This document shows positions 39,425-49,899 of a stretch of DNA of 64,000 nucleotides, piece by piece. Origin of the DNA: Nitrospirota bacterium (GTDB lineage Bacteria > Nitrospirota > Thermodesulfovibrionia > Thermodesulfovibrionales > JdFR-88); contig JAKAJM010000001.1 of the NCBI GenBank assembly GCA_021813765.1, forward strand, positions 37,644-101,643. Reading direction: 5' to 3'. The notes under the pieces are model-generated. The model searched no databases. It was not told where the DNA came from and was given only the letters and a program-made list of their open reading frames with translations. Each line of letters opens with the position of its first letter. The first letter of the stretch is position 1. Both the position numbers and the translations under genes were made by a program.

Positions 39425-39889
39425 ATGGTCACATCGTGGGATTTCAGGACCATGTGTTTTATCCTTTTCAACATAGCGCTTGCGTTATGGACAGGGGGGA
39501 TAGGCATATTCACCTTCCTGGCCACTCCTTCGATCTTCCGCTCCTTTCCTCGGGACACTGCAAGCGGGATAGTAGACAAACTCTTTCCGCTTTATTTCCC
39601 GTACAATCTCGCCATGTCGGTCCTGTCGCTTGTTTTTTTTCTGGCTGCGGGCGGAAGCGGCATTTCCGTTATCCTGGTCTGCCTGGCAATCGCTATAAAC
39701 CTTTTTATCGTCTTCATACTTTATCCTTCAATAAAGAAGACGAAGCGGCAGATCGCATCCTTTGAGAGGACTGACCCTGGCATGCCTGCCAGAAAGCGGT
39801 TCCGCCGGATACATGCTGTGAGCGCCTTTCTGAATCTGCTTCTTTTTGCCCTGGGGCTTGCGCTGATCGTCATCCAGTCGGCAGGATGA
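39425..39889 (+). CDS. DUF4149/TMEM205-like membrane protein
   Basis: Four TM segments, ALALWTGGIGIFTFLATPSIFRSFPRDTASGIVDKLFPLYF. Confidence 0.75.
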   Translation: MVTSWDFRTMCFILFNIALALWTGGIGIFTFLATPSIFRSFPRDTASGIVDKLFPLYFPYNLAMSVLSLVFFLAAGGSGISVILVCLAIAINLFIVFILYPSIKKTKRQIASFERTDPGMPARKRFRRIHAVSAFLNLLLFALGLALIVIQSAG

Positions 39890-39965
39890 GTTTTTTATTT
39901 TTATTTTTTTTCCCCTGCGCCGAAAAAAATTGAAAAATGAGCCGGATATCTGATAAATTTGAAAT

Positions 39966-40442
39966 ATGCTTGAAAAATTCCCTATAACTCCAGAGGGTTA
40001 CAAGAAGATGCAGGAGGAGCTCGAAAAGCTCCTCAAGGTCGAAAGGCCCAGGAACATAAAGGACATCGAGGAGGCCCGCGCCCACGGGGACCTCTCCGAG
40101 AATGCGGAATATGACGCGGCCAAGGCGCGGCAGTCCTGGATAGAGGGCAGGATTGCGGAGCTTAAACAAAAGGTGGCGCTGGCCCAGGTGATTGACCCCT
40201 CCAAGATAAACCAGAGCAAGGCCGCCTTCGGGGCCACCGTTAAGGTGCTGGACACAGCCGCGGACGAAGAGTACATTTTCTTCCTTGTAGGCACCGATGA
40301 GGCCGATGTCAAGCAAGGCAGGATATCCATCAGCTCTCCGGTAGGCAGGGCGCTACTGGGCAAAGAGGTGGGAGACACCGTCACCATAAAGGCTCCGGCC
40401 AGGACCATAGAGTACGAAATCCTTGAAGTCAGCTTCTCCTGA
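39966..40442 (+). CDS. greA: Transcription elongation factor GreA
   Basis: PITPEGYKKMQEELEKL; EARAHGDLSENAEYDAAK; SPVGRALLGKEVGD. Confidence 0.97.
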   Translation: MLEKFPITPEGYKKMQEELEKLLKVERPRNIKDIEEARAHGDLSENAEYDAAKARQSWIEGRIAELKQKVALAQVIDPSKINQSKAAFGATVKVLDTAADEEYIFFLVGTDEADVKQGRISISSPVGRALLGKEVGDTVTIKAPARTIEYEILEVSFS

Positions 40443-41223
40443 TACTCAAAAAGGCCTTTTCAGGGCTACAGTCAGGACAAACACAAAACTAAACGATTCG
40501 AATTTCATTTTGGGATTTTCCGTTGCTTCCGGCCCCGGTTTTTCCCCAAAACCCTCTGCCGGCCAGTTTTTCATGTTCGGGGTCAGGAGCTGCGAGAGGG
40601 ACCCGCTTTTAAAGCGTCCTTTCTGCTATTTCAGGAAAAGAGGCGACGAAATAGATATCCTCTACCGCGTGGTTGGCAAGATGACCTCCATTATGAAGGG
40701 GCTCAGGCCGGGCGACAAGGTGGAGATACTTGGCCCGCTCGGAAACATTTACCCCATGGAAGAGGCCGAATGCGGGGCGAAAATCCCCCTAGTCATCGCC
40801 GGGGGCGTTGGCATTGCGTCCGTCTATCCCCTTCTTGAGCGCCTGAAAGGAAAGGGCATCCTTTTTTATGGGGGTCGCAACAAAAAAGAGATACTTTTAA
40901 GAAAAGAGCTGCGGGAGATCTCAAAAAAAATGGTCGTGGCCACCGATGACGGATCCCTTGGCTTCAGGGGCACGGCGGTCGAGGCGGCCGGTGATTTTTT
41001 AAAGGGCAGAGACCGGGAGGGTTTTGTCCTTTATGCCTGCGGGCCAAACGGCATGCTCAAGGCGGCAAGCGGGCTTGGCGTAAATGGCTATATCGCATCG
41101 GAGGAAAAGATGGCCTGCGGCATAGGGGTCTGCCTGGGATGCGCCGTAAGGACGAAGGACGGCTACAAGAGGGCCTGCAAGGACGGACCCGTGTTCAGGA
41201 CCGGGGAGATCCTTTTTGACTGA
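40423..41223 (+). CDS. pyrK: Dihydroorotate dehydrogenase electron-transfer subunit
   Basis: FNR-like domain, ACGIGVCLGCAVRTKDGYKRACKDGPVF 2Fe-2S motif; next to pyrD. Exact start uncertain. Confidence 0.9.
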   Translation: MKSASPDTQKGLFRATVRTNTKLNDSNFILGFSVASGPGFSPKPSAGQFFMFGVRSCERDPLLKRPFCYFRKRGDEIDILYRVVGKMTSIMKGLRPGDKVEILGPLGNIYPMEEAECGAKIPLVIAGGVGIASVYPLLERLKGKGILFYGGRNKKEILLRKELREISKKMVVATDDGSLGFRGTAVEAAGDFLKGRDREGFVLYACGPNGMLKAASGLGVNGYIASEEKMACGIGVCLGCAVRTKDGYKRACKDGPVFRTGEILFD

Positions 41224-41233
41224 GAGGTCCGCC

Positions 41234-42169
41234 ATGCAAGGGCAGAGAAATAAAAAAGATAGAAAACTTGAAGTCAGGCTTGGCAGGCTGAGGCTTAAAA
41301 ATCCGGTGATGACCGCATCGGGCACAGCGGGTTACGGCGCGGAGCTGGCTGAATTTTTTGACCTCTCGGAGCTTGGAGCTATCGTGCTTAAGGGAATATC
41401 GCTTACGCCCTGGCAGGGCAATCCCACCCCGAGGATAACCGAGACCCGCTGCGGGATGATAAACTCGATAGGGCTCCAGAACGTTGGCCTCGAAGTGTTC
41501 CTCAGGGAGAAACTCCCTTTCGTGAGGCAATGGGACGTTCCCGTCATAGCGAACATTCTTGGCACCAGCGCCGCGGAATATACCAGGCTGGCAAGCGCGC
41601 TTGAGGACGCCGGGGTGGAGGGCATAGAGCTCAACGTCTCCTGCCCCAACGTGAAGGAGGGCGGCATCGCCTTCGGGCTGGACCTCAAAAGTTTTCGGGC
41701 CCTCGTGCGTGCGGTCAGAAAGCGGATCAGGCGCCCTGTCCTTATAGTGAAACTTTCCCCGGGGGCCCCTGGCATAGAGGAATTTTCGCGTGCCGCGGAG
41801 AACGAGGGGGCGGATGCCATATCCCTTATAAACACCATCCCGGCCATGGCGATAGATGTAAACACGCGGAGGCCGCTCATCAAAAACAGGATCGGAGGAC
41901 TCTCCGGACCGGCTATAAAGCCCATAGCGGTAAGGATGGTCTACCAGGCGTCCAGGGCGGTCAAAATACCTGTCATAGGCATGGGGGGGATAACTACCGG
42001 AGAAGACGCGGTAGAGTTCATGCTGGCCGGGGCCACTGCCGTTGCCGTTGGTACTGCTACTTTCATGGACCCCATGGCCGCGCTCAAGGTGGCCGGCGGC
42101 ATCAGGGCCTGGATGGAGCGGCACGGGATAAAAAGCGCCTCTGCAATAACGGGCGCAATGCTCGCCTGA
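41234..42169 (+). CDS. pyrD: Dihydroorotate dehydrogenase
   Basis: LKNPVMTASGTAGYG; ELNVSCPNVKEGG; GMGGITTGEDAVEFMLAGATAVAVGTA. Confidence 0.96.
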   Translation: MQGQRNKKDRKLEVRLGRLRLKNPVMTASGTAGYGAELAEFFDLSELGAIVLKGISLTPWQGNPTPRITETRCGMINSIGLQNVGLEVFLREKLPFVRQWDVPVIANILGTSAAEYTRLASALEDAGVEGIELNVSCPNVKEGGIAFGLDLKSFRALVRAVRKRIRRPVLIVKLSPGAPGIEEFSRAAENEGADAISLINTIPAMAIDVNTRRPLIKNRIGGLSGPAIKPIAVRMVYQASRAVKIPVIGMGGITTGEDAVEFMLAGATAVAVGTATFMDPMAALKVAGGIRAWMERHGIKSASAITGAMLA

Positions 42170-42199
42170 AAAAACAAAAAAAGAAAACAGAAAGCAAAA

Positions 42200-43012
42200 A
42201 TGCCCATAACCTTTACCACGGACTTTGGCCTTAAAGACGGTTTTGCCGGGGTTATGAAAGGCGTGGTCCTTGGCATAAACCCGAAGGCCGTGATCGTGGA
42301 CATAAGCCATGGGATAGGGTCTGGAGACATACGCGAAGCCATGTTCGTGCTTGAGACCTCCGTGAAATACTTTCCTGAGGGCTCTATACATGTTGCCGTG
42401 GTGGATCCGGGAGTGGGTTCAGGACGCAGGGCGCTCATCATACGCGCCCGTGGTTTTCATCTTGTTGGGCCGGACAACGGCATTTTTACCCCGTTTTTAG
42501 AAGGGGCCGAAAAGATAATAAGCATGGAGCGGAGGAAATTTTCCCTTCCGGGAAGGAAAACGCTCAGGAAAGGAAGCCTTCAGGGGAGCACATTTGACGG
42601 CAGGGACGTCTTCGCCCCGGCAGCGGCCTGGCTCTCAAAGGGCGTCAAGGCGGAGGAATTCGGCCCCGGGATAAAAGACCCCGTTTTGCTCAAGGTCCCG
42701 GCTCCTCTCTTTAAAGAAGGGCACATCGAAGGCATTGTGGTCCACGTGGACAGGTTTGGCAACTGCATAACGGATATCGGCCTTGCGCTTCTTAAAAAAC
42801 TCGGCAAAAGCAGGGAAGAGATAAAAGTGCGGGTAAAAGGGCGCTCCCTTGGACTTGCGGAGTTTTACCTTGCCGCTGGCGGGAAGGGTAAAAAGGCAAA
42901 AGGGGCGCATGCCATCGTGAACTCAAGCGGGCTGCTTGAGATATTCGTCCCCGGGGGAAGCGCAGACCAAAGGCTTGGGCTTTCTCCGGGGGACCGCGTA
43001 ACGGTCCTCTAG
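42200..43012 (+). CDS. SAM hydroxide adenosyltransferase (DUF62) family
   Basis: MPITFTTDFGLKDGFAGVMKGV; HVAVVDPGVGSGRRALI; GPDNGIFTPFL. Confidence 0.92.
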   Translation: MPITFTTDFGLKDGFAGVMKGVVLGINPKAVIVDISHGIGSGDIREAMFVLETSVKYFPEGSIHVAVVDPGVGSGRRALIIRARGFHLVGPDNGIFTPFLEGAEKIISMERRKFSLPGRKTLRKGSLQGSTFDGRDVFAPAAAWLSKGVKAEEFGPGIKDPVLLKVPAPLFKEGHIEGIVVHVDRFGNCITDIGLALLKKLGKSREEIKVRVKGRSLGLAEFYLAAGGKGKKAKGAHAIVNSSGLLEIFVPGGSADQRLGLSPGDRVTVL

Positions 43013-43417
43013 CTAGTCTTTCAGGTTCTGTTTTATCGCTACCAGCAGCCGGTGGGAGATGTACTTGTCGCCCTCGTCCCCTATCTTTATCGAGACCTCG
43101 GTCTCGTCCTGGGATATGGAGCTCAGTTCGGTCCGGGCCGCCTGGCCGCTGGCCAGTTCTCCAAGTACCACGCCGGAGAGCCTGTCGCCCGCCGCCTTTG
43201 TGATCTTTATTCCAAAGCCCTTGTAGGCGGCAACCGCCGCTCTCTGGACATCCGGGATGGGCCTTTCCATCCTTGAGTTCAGCCTCCCCTCCCAGAAGAC
43301 TTCGCTCCCGGTCGTGTAATTGGTTTCATAATGGAAAACACTGCATCCTGAGGTAAAAAGAGCTAAAAGCGTAATGCAGAGGGCCGCGGCAAGAACGAGG
43401 AGCCTTTTTGTTTTCAT
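43013..43417 (-). CDS. DUF3568-like lipoprotein
   Basis: Lipobox LFTSGCS; about 130 aa. Confidence 0.65.
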   Translation of the reverse strand: MKTKRLLVLAAALCITLLALFTSGCSVFHYETNYTTGSEVFWEGRLNSRMERPIPDVQRAAVAAYKGFGIKITKAAGDRLSGVVLGELASGQAARTELSSISQDETEVSIKIGDEGDKYISHRLLVAIKQNLKD

Positions 43418-43494
43418 CTTCCCTTTGCATGCCCTCCTTCAGCCAAATTATACAGGGATTTTTATTTCAGGGACAGAGTCAAAAATTTTTATAT

Positions 43495-44883
43495 TTATCC
43501 GGAGGGGAGAGCCCTTATTCTTTTTGCCAGGCTTGCGGCAAGAAGGGAAAGCGATTCATCCCTTGCGCCCATGACGGCGAAGCAGTCCCATGCGCCGGCC
43601 ATGCCAAGGACCTCAGCCCTGTCTGCCACGGAGGCGGACTTTCCCGCTTTCCTGACGCCCTGGGCGATGTCCTCGCTGGAGACGTCCATGCTCACCGTGC
43701 CCCCCTGGTAGAAGATGGGCAGCAGGACAAGGTGGTCCTGCCCGCGCAGGTTTTGGGCAAAAGCCTCTATGTACTCGTTTTTCATCATGCGGACCGGGCC
43801 GAAGCCGTGCGGCTGGAACACATAGCACACATGGTCCCTCGCTGCCGCTACCGCCTGCATGAAGGAGGATATCTTATGGGGGTTATGGGCATAGTCGTCT
43901 ATGACGAGCCTGCCTCCCTCATTCAGGTGAATGTCAAACCGCCTGTCTATCCCTGTGAACCTCGCCATGGGCTCCGCAATCGCACCAAGCGGAATGCCTT
44001 GCATATAGAGCACGGCTATCGCCGAAAGGGCGTTGTAAATATTGTAAAGTCCGGGCAGGTTAAGCGTGAAATTAACGCCATCAACCATGAACCGTGAGCC
44101 GAAAGGCCCAGGCCTGATCTGGCTGGCCATGAACCAGGCGGTAGAATTGATGCCGAACGTGACCGCACCTTCGATGGAAAGGCGGCGCAAATTGACGTCG
44201 TCGGCATTTATTATCACGTTGCCCCTGGTGTTTTGGGCCAGCGCCATGAACATTAAAGCGGTCTCCTCTATCCCCTTGTGGTCCACATCCAGGTTGAGGA
44301 TGACCGAGTGGAGCGGCCTGTAGTTCACAATACTCCCGTCGGACTCGCATGCCTCAAGCACAAGCCATTCCGGCCCTCCATCCTGCGGCGTTTGAGCATT
44401 TGCAATCGAGTTGCCGGGATTGCTTTCGTTCTTAAAGGCCTTTACCCTCCCGCCCCCTATGAAATTCGGGCCTAATCCAAGCTCCCTCATAAGGAAAGCC
44501 AGAAGGCCCGATGCGGTGGATTTCCCGCTTGTCCCGGCAATGGCGACAGTCTTGAAGCTGCCGGCAAGCTCTGCCAGGTACTGGGGCCTTGTTTTAAGCG
44601 GAATGCAAAGCCCGCGTGCTTTTACCACCTCCGGGGTCCCTTCCTCAACCGCCGTGCTCATCACTGCAAAGTCAAGGGAGCTGTCTATGCCGGAGCCGTC
44701 CTGCGGCATTATTCTTATGTGCTTTTTCCTAAGGAGCTCCGCAACGGGGTGAGCGGGATCAAGGTCAAAGGCCCTGTCCGAGCCGCTTACCTCATGCCCC
44801 CTGTCAGACATGAAAGAGGCTATGGCGGATACGCCGCTGCCGCCTATGCCTGAAAAAAATATCTTAAGCCGGTCTTTTGACAT
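43495..44883 (-). CDS. Mur ligase family protein (MurC/Mpl-like)
   Basis: FFSGIGGSGVSAIASFMSDRGHEVSGSD; AIAGTSGKSTASGLLA; DDYAHNPHKI. Confidence 0.88.
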   Translation of the reverse strand: MSKDRLKIFFSGIGGSGVSAIASFMSDRGHEVSGSDRAFDLDPAHPVAELLRKKHIRIMPQDGSGIDSSLDFAVMSTAVEEGTPEVVKARGLCIPLKTRPQYLAELAGSFKTVAIAGTSGKSTASGLLAFLMRELGLGPNFIGGGRVKAFKNESNPGNSIANAQTPQDGGPEWLVLEACESDGSIVNYRPLHSVILNLDVDHKGIEETALMFMALAQNTRGNVIINADDVNLRRLSIEGAVTFGINSTAWFMASQIRPGPFGSRFMVDGVNFTLNLPGLYNIYNALSAIAVLYMQGIPLGAIAEPMARFTGIDRRFDIHLNEGGRLVIDDYAHNPHKISSFMQAVAAARDHVCYVFQPHGFGPVRMMKNEYIEAFAQNLRGQDHLVLLPIFYQGGTVSMDVSSEDIAQGVRKAGKSASVADRAEVLGMAGAWDCFAVMGARDESLSLLAASLAKRIRALPSG

Positions 44884-44898
44884 TTTTTTTCTGTTTAT

Positions 44899-45798
44899 TT
44901 ACGGAGAAGGCTGCTGGTTCTGGGGGCAGATCTGGTTTATCTCCTGCTGCCTCTTAGGATCCTGCCTCGCAGGGCCCGCTCCAGAATTTGAGAGTGCCGT
45001 GTTTGAGGAATTTGACATGCCCGTCGCAGGCGAGGCGGAGGACGCCGAGTTCTGAAGGCCTTCCGGCCCTTCCTTTTCCATCATGGTTACGGCCTGGTCA
45101 AGCTGCTTCACCACGCCGCGTTTCACCATTATATCGTAGATGGCCCGTGAGCGGCGCTTTACGAAGCCGGAGGGTTTAACTGGGGAGAACCTTAACGGGT
45201 TTGGCAGAATGGAGACAAGACGCGCGGCCTCCATTGGCGTCAGCGCGCTTGCCGGCTTCCCGAAATAATGGTAGGATGCCGCTCCGATGCCAAATATTCC
45301 GTCGCCCCATTCGGCTACGTTCAGATACAGCTCGAGTATTCTTCTTTTGGGCAGGTCTCTGTTGAGACGCCATGTCAGTATTGCCTCCTTCATCTTCCTG
45401 AGGAGGTTTTTAGAGGGAGAGAGGTAGAGATTCCTTGCAAGCTGCTGGGTTATGGTGCTTGCCCCGAATTTGAACCTGCCTGCCTTGATGTCCGCCACCA
45501 TGGCGGCCTCGATGGCGCCGAAATCGAACCCGTCGTTGTGCCAGAAGCGGTCATCCTCGCTGATGAGGACCGCCTTTTTAAGATAGGGCGATATCCTTGA
45601 GTACGGCACCCACCTCTGTATGATTCTCTTGCCTGTAAGGCCCTCTTTTTTCCACTGCTTTTCCCTGTAGAGCATGAAAGCCGTCTTCCCCGGGCGGTGG
45701 TGCCTCAGGTATGCCACATTCGGGTAAAAAAAATAGAGGCAGACATCGAGGAGCAAAAACCCAAGCACTACGGCGATAACGGCCTTTATTTTTTTCAT
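44899..45798 (-). CDS. mtgA: Monofunctional peptidoglycan glycosyltransferase
   Basis: EDDRFWHNDGFDFGAIEAAM; GASTITQQLARNLYLSPSKNLLRKMKEAILTWRLN. Confidence 0.93.
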   Translation of the reverse strand: MKKIKAVIAVVLGFLLLDVCLYFFYPNVAYLRHHRPGKTAFMLYREKQWKKEGLTGKRIIQRWVPYSRISPYLKKAVLISEDDRFWHNDGFDFGAIEAAMVADIKAGRFKFGASTITQQLARNLYLSPSKNLLRKMKEAILTWRLNRDLPKRRILELYLNVAEWGDGIFGIGAASYHYFGKPASALTPMEAARLVSILPNPLRFSPVKPSGFVKRRSRAIYDIMVKRGVVKQLDQAVTMMEKEGPEGLQNSASSASPATGMSNSSNTALSNSGAGPARQDPKRQQEINQICPQNQQPSP

Positions 45799-45843
45799 CG
45801 GGTTTTTAATTTTTAATTGGTTTTGCTTCTCTCAGGACTTTTT

Positions 45844-46455
45844 TTATTTTACAAGACCGCCGAAGGCCCTCAGGACCTCAAGCCCCAATGTCTGGCTTTT
45901 CTCCGGATGAAACTGCACCGCAAAGATGTTGTCCTTCCAGACCATGGATGTGTATTCGATCCCATACTCGGTGGTCGCAGCGACTATGGAGGGGTCCTCC
46001 GGGGCGACGTAATAGGAATGGACAAAATAAAAGCTGGACCCGTCCGGGACATGCGAGAGGATCGGCGGGCGGTTTTTTATGTTTATGGTGTTCCAACCCA
46101 TGTGCGGCACCTTGAGGCCGGCGTTATCGGGGAACCTGAGCACTTTTCCCTTGAAGACGCCCAGCCCCTTGTGCACCCCGAACTCATGTGATTCGCTGAA
46201 GAGAAGCTGCAGCCCCAGGCAGATGCCGAGGAAGGGTTTCCCGGACTCTATGGACCGCATTATAGGTTCTACAAGGCGTAGCTCTTCCAGGTTCCTCATG
46301 CAGTCTCTGAACGCCCCTACGCCCGGAAGCACAACCGCGCTGGCTTGCAGGATGTCATCCGGGACGTTTACCACGGCAGCCTCCACCCCCACCTTGGCAA
46401 ACCCCTTCTGGACGCTCCTCAAATTACCCATGCCGTAGTCGACGATAGCGAGCAT
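45844..46455 (-). CDS. hisH: Imidazole glycerol phosphate synthase subunit HisH
   Basis: IVDYGMGNLRSVQKGF; LGICLGLQLLF; AVQFHPEKSQTLG. Confidence 0.96.
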   Translation of the reverse strand: MLAIVDYGMGNLRSVQKGFAKVGVEAAVVNVPDDILQASAVVLPGVGAFRDCMRNLEELRLVEPIMRSIESGKPFLGICLGLQLLFSESHEFGVHKGLGVFKGKVLRFPDNAGLKVPHMGWNTINIKNRPPILSHVPDGSSFYFVHSYYVAPEDPSIVAATTEYGIEYTSMVWKDNIFAVQFHPEKSQTLGLEVLRAFGGLVK

Positions 46456-46669
46456 GACAGTTAATTATAACTCAAAAATGGGTGTTCCTGGCGGCAGGGA
46501 CTGCCGGTCCTCCATATGCTCATGGAAAGAGGGTTATAATATAAATGGACCTTGGGGTATCCCGCTATGTCTTGCAACGGGCGGGGCAGAAGGGCATTTT
46601 TGAGAAATTGAAAAGCCGGGCATTTTTTAGCCTCTCCAGGTCTTGCCGAAAGGGAATAAAAATAAAGAT

Positions 46670-47494
46670 ATGGCGATATCGAAACAGAAAGATCTGAAAG
46701 TGCAGGAGTTCATGGCGATAAAGGAGGAGCCTTATTATCTTTCCATGGGGAAAGAGGTGGAGCTCTTCGAGGCCGCAAGCAGCAACATGATACCTGTTTT
46801 GCTCAAGGGCCCTACCGGATGCGGCAAGACCCGCTTCATGCTGCACATGGCATGGAAGTTGGGCAGGCCGCTGGTGACGGTGTCCTGTCACGACGACCTG
46901 ACAGCCTCTGACCTTGTGGGCAGATACCTGGTAAAGGGCGGGGAGACGATCTGGGTAGACGGCCCGCTTTCACGTGCCGTGAAGGCCGGGGGGATCTGCT
47001 ATCTCGACGAGATAGTGGAGGCCAGGAAGGACACTACGGTCGTAATACACCCCCTTGCCGACGACAGGCGCATATTGCCGGTTGAGAAAAGAGGGGAGAC
47101 ACTTGCCGCTCCGCCCGGGTTCATGCTGGCCATCTCCTATAACCCGGGATACCAGAGCGTCCTCAAGGAGCTCAAACAGAGCACGAGACAGAGGTTCATG
47201 TCCCTTGAGTTCAAATACCCGCCGGAGGAGCTGGAGATAGAGATAATAAGGCATGAGTCCGGCGCGGATGAGGGTCTTGCCAGAAAGCTGGTCATGTTTG
47301 CGGACAAGACCCGCAACCTGAAGGACCGTGGACTTACCGAAGGGGCAAGCACAAGGCTCCTGGTCCATGCTGCAAGGCTGATAAACTCTGGCATTGAGCC
47401 GGCCAAGGCATTCGAATCCGCCATAAGCCTCTCCCTCACCGACGACGCTGAGATGCTCGAGGCGCTCTCCGAGATACTGGATTCCATACTCTGA
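46670..47494 (+). CDS. CbbQ/NirQ/NorQ-type MoxR AAA+ ATPase
   Basis: Walker [45 protein letters not shown]; Walker [11 protein letters not shown]. Confidence 0.9.
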   Translation: MAISKQKDLKVQEFMAIKEEPYYLSMGKEVELFEAASSNMIPVLLKGPTGCGKTRFMLHMAWKLGRPLVTVSCHDDLTASDLVGRYLVKGGETIWVDGPLSRAVKAGGICYLDEIVEARKDTTVVIHPLADDRRILPVEKRGETLAAPPGFMLAISYNPGYQSVLKELKQSTRQRFMSLEFKYPPEELEIEIIRHESGADEGLARKLVMFADKTRNLKDRGLTEGASTRLLVHAARLINSGIEPAKAFESAISLSLTDDAEMLEALSEILDSIL

Positions 47495-49899
47495 TGGGGA
47501 AAAACGGAAAAAACTGTCTTCCCGCTCCGCAGGAAGGACCAAAGGACCGGCCACAAATGTGCATCCCCGCCGGCCCGGATGGCGCAGGGCAGGAAAAACC
47601 TGAGAAAAGGAGCCAGGGGGACAAGCAAAAGGATTATGCCTGCCTGCAGGACGAGCTTGCCAGGAACCTCAGGTTCAATTTTTTCGAGGACCCGGAGATT
47701 GAGGCGCTTCTAGGCCAGATCGACGCCTTCGGGGATATTTCGCAGAAGGTGGCGGCTCTTTGCTGCCAGCTTTCAAATACCGCCTCCAACCTTGTCGAAA
47801 GAACGCTCGGGCATATCAGAAGCGCAAAGGCGGTGCTGTCCCAGGCTCAGCTTGAGGTCTGGCTGGCCAGGGCGTTTGACCTCCTCGATTCCTCCGGCCT
47901 TCAGCAGGCGGTGGATTTTATCTCAAGGAGCGGGGCGGAGGACCTGGAGAAGGTATTTTTTCTAAAAAGCCAGGCGGTGAAGCTGGAAAGCATCTCACCG
48001 AGGCTGGAGCTGTTTCTGAAGGGCATCTCCGGGATGGACCTGCGCGTCCGGGCATCAGGCCCCAAAGAACCCTGCTACACGGACTCCTCAACTATATACC
48101 TGCCCGGGATGCTGGACGTGTTTCGCTCCGCCGCAGAGAACCTGCTCTTTTACAGGCTGATGGCGGCCCATAAATGGGCGCAGGCCGTGGGAGGCACGCT
48201 TGCTCCCCCGGAAGGCCAGCCTGTGCCGGAAAGCCCCTCCGAAGGCCGTCTTGAGCGTTTTTTTTCTGTTTTTGATTCGGCTGACAGGGGTTTTGCCCTG
48301 GACCTCTACAACACCCTGGAATCAATAAGGCTCGATTCCTTTCTGAAAAGGGAGGTGCCCGGGCTGTTTGAAAGATCAAAGGGAATGCGGATGCTGCTTC
48401 TGGAGGGCAGGTCCCTGCCGATGGGGAAAATGCCGCTTAAGGAGGCCTTTATCGAGGGCCTTTTCGAGCTTTATCTTGCGGAAGGGGCGGAAGGCGCCCT
48501 TTACAGGCTGCCCGTGGACGGGACGGCCCTTGATGCCTGGCGGAAGGCCAGGGACTTCAAAGATGCCGGGGAGTCTGCGCGGGCTGTTTTTGGTATTGTC
48601 CGGATGTTTTCTTCTTTTCCGGAGGGGAGGTATGAACCGGCTGACCTTCTTTTTATCGGCCGCATAAGGCCCGATGAGGTGGCCAGGGAGGCATATGCCA
48701 GGCAGCTTGCAATGCAGAGGAAGTTCGAGGGCGTCGTGACAAAGATAATGGAAATGCCGGATCTGATGCCTGAGCCTGGCAGGCATGGGAAAAAGAAACG
48801 GGCCCCCTTCCGGCCGGCAGAGCCGGGGAATACCTATCTGCTGATAAGGGGCAAGCTCATTGAGCTTGGAGATGAGCTTTTGAAGAAGGCCTTGTCCGGA
48901 GACAGCCCTGTGCCAGGAGGGGTGCTGGTTGACGGGGCAGCGGCAGGCGGCAGGCACGTATACAGGCTTTCGGATTTTCTGGACGGGAAAGGGGACGGCG
49001 CGGAGGAAGACGGCCCAGGGGGGACAGGGGCCATCAAATACGATGAATGGGACTACCGTCGCGGAGGGTACAGGAAGGGCTGGTGCACCCTTTATGAACA
49101 GGATGTGCACGCGGGGCATGGGCCGTTCGTCGAGCAGACGCTCAAGCGGTATGGGGGATACGTTACCGCGCTCAGGAACAAATTTGAGCTGCTCAGGCGG
49201 GAGCCGAAACTGCTCCGCCGCCAGATGGACGGTGACGACATAGACATGGATGCCATGGTGGAGGCGGTTGCGGACATGAAGGCCGGGCTCGTTCCCACCG
49301 GGGAAGACCTCTTCGTCAGGTACGAAAGGAAGGAGAGGGACATCGCCGCGCTTTTTCTCCTGGACATGAGCGGCTCGACAAAGGGATGGGTAAACCAGGC
49401 GGAAAAAGAGTCTCTGGTCCTAATGTGCGAAGCCCTTCAGGCGCTTGGGGACAGGTACGCCATATACGGGTTTTCCGGCATGACCAGGGGAAGGTGCGAT
49501 TTCTACAGGATAAAGAGCTTCGATGAGGCGTTCGGCCCTGCGGTAAAAAAGAGGATAGCGGGCATAGACCCGAAGGACTATACAAGAATGGGTCCCGCCA
49601 TAAGGCACGCGAACTCCATACTGGAGAAGACCGGCGCAAGGACCAGGCTCCTCATCGTCCTTAGCGACGGCAAGCCGGAGGACTATGACGCCTACAAGGG
49701 CGATTACGGCGTGGAGGACACCAGGAAGGCGCTCATGGAGGCCAGGGAGCGCGGGTTTCATCCGTTTTGCATCACCATAGACAAGGAGGCGCGCTCATAC
49801 CTTCCCCATATGTATGGGGCCGCAAATTACATTTTGATAGACAACGTAAGCAAACTGCCAGGCCGGATACCAGAGATATACAGGAGGCTTACGGCTTGA
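47494..49899 (+). CDS. NorD/CbbO-type VWA domain protein
   Basis: MIDAS LLDMSGSTKGW, LIVLSDGKPEDYD; overlaps the AAA+ gene stop. Confidence 0.88.
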   Translation: MGKNGKNCLPAPQEGPKDRPQMCIPAGPDGAGQEKPEKRSQGDKQKDYACLQDELARNLRFNFFEDPEIEALLGQIDAFGDISQKVAALCCQLSNTASNLVERTLGHIRSAKAVLSQAQLEVWLARAFDLLDSSGLQQAVDFISRSGAEDLEKVFFLKSQAVKLESISPRLELFLKGISGMDLRVRASGPKEPCYTDSSTIYLPGMLDVFRSAAENLLFYRLMAAHKWAQAVGGTLAPPEGQPVPESPSEGRLERFFSVFDSADRGFALDLYNTLESIRLDSFLKREVPGLFERSKGMRMLLLEGRSLPMGKMPLKEAFIEGLFELYLAEGAEGALYRLPVDGTALDAWRKARDFKDAGESARAVFGIVRMFSSFPEGRYEPADLLFIGRIRPDEVAREAYARQLAMQRKFEGVVTKIMEMPDLMPEPGRHGKKKRAPFRPAEPGNTYLLIRGKLIELGDELLKKALSGDSPVPGGVLVDGAAAGGRHVYRLSDFLDGKGDGAEEDGPGGTGAIKYDEWDYRRGGYRKGWCTLYEQDVHAGHGPFVEQTLKRYGGYVTALRNKFELLRREPKLLRRQMDGDDIDMDAMVEAVADMKAGLVPTGEDLFVRYERKERDIAALFLLDMSGSTKGWVNQAEKESLVLMCEALQALGDRYAIYGFSGMTRGRCDFYRIKSFDEAFGPAVKKRIAGIDPKDYTRMGPAIRHANSILEKTGARTRLLIVLSDGKPEDYDAYKGDYGVEDTRKALMEARERGFHPFCITIDKEARSYLPHMYGAANYILIDNVSKLPGRIPEIYRRLTA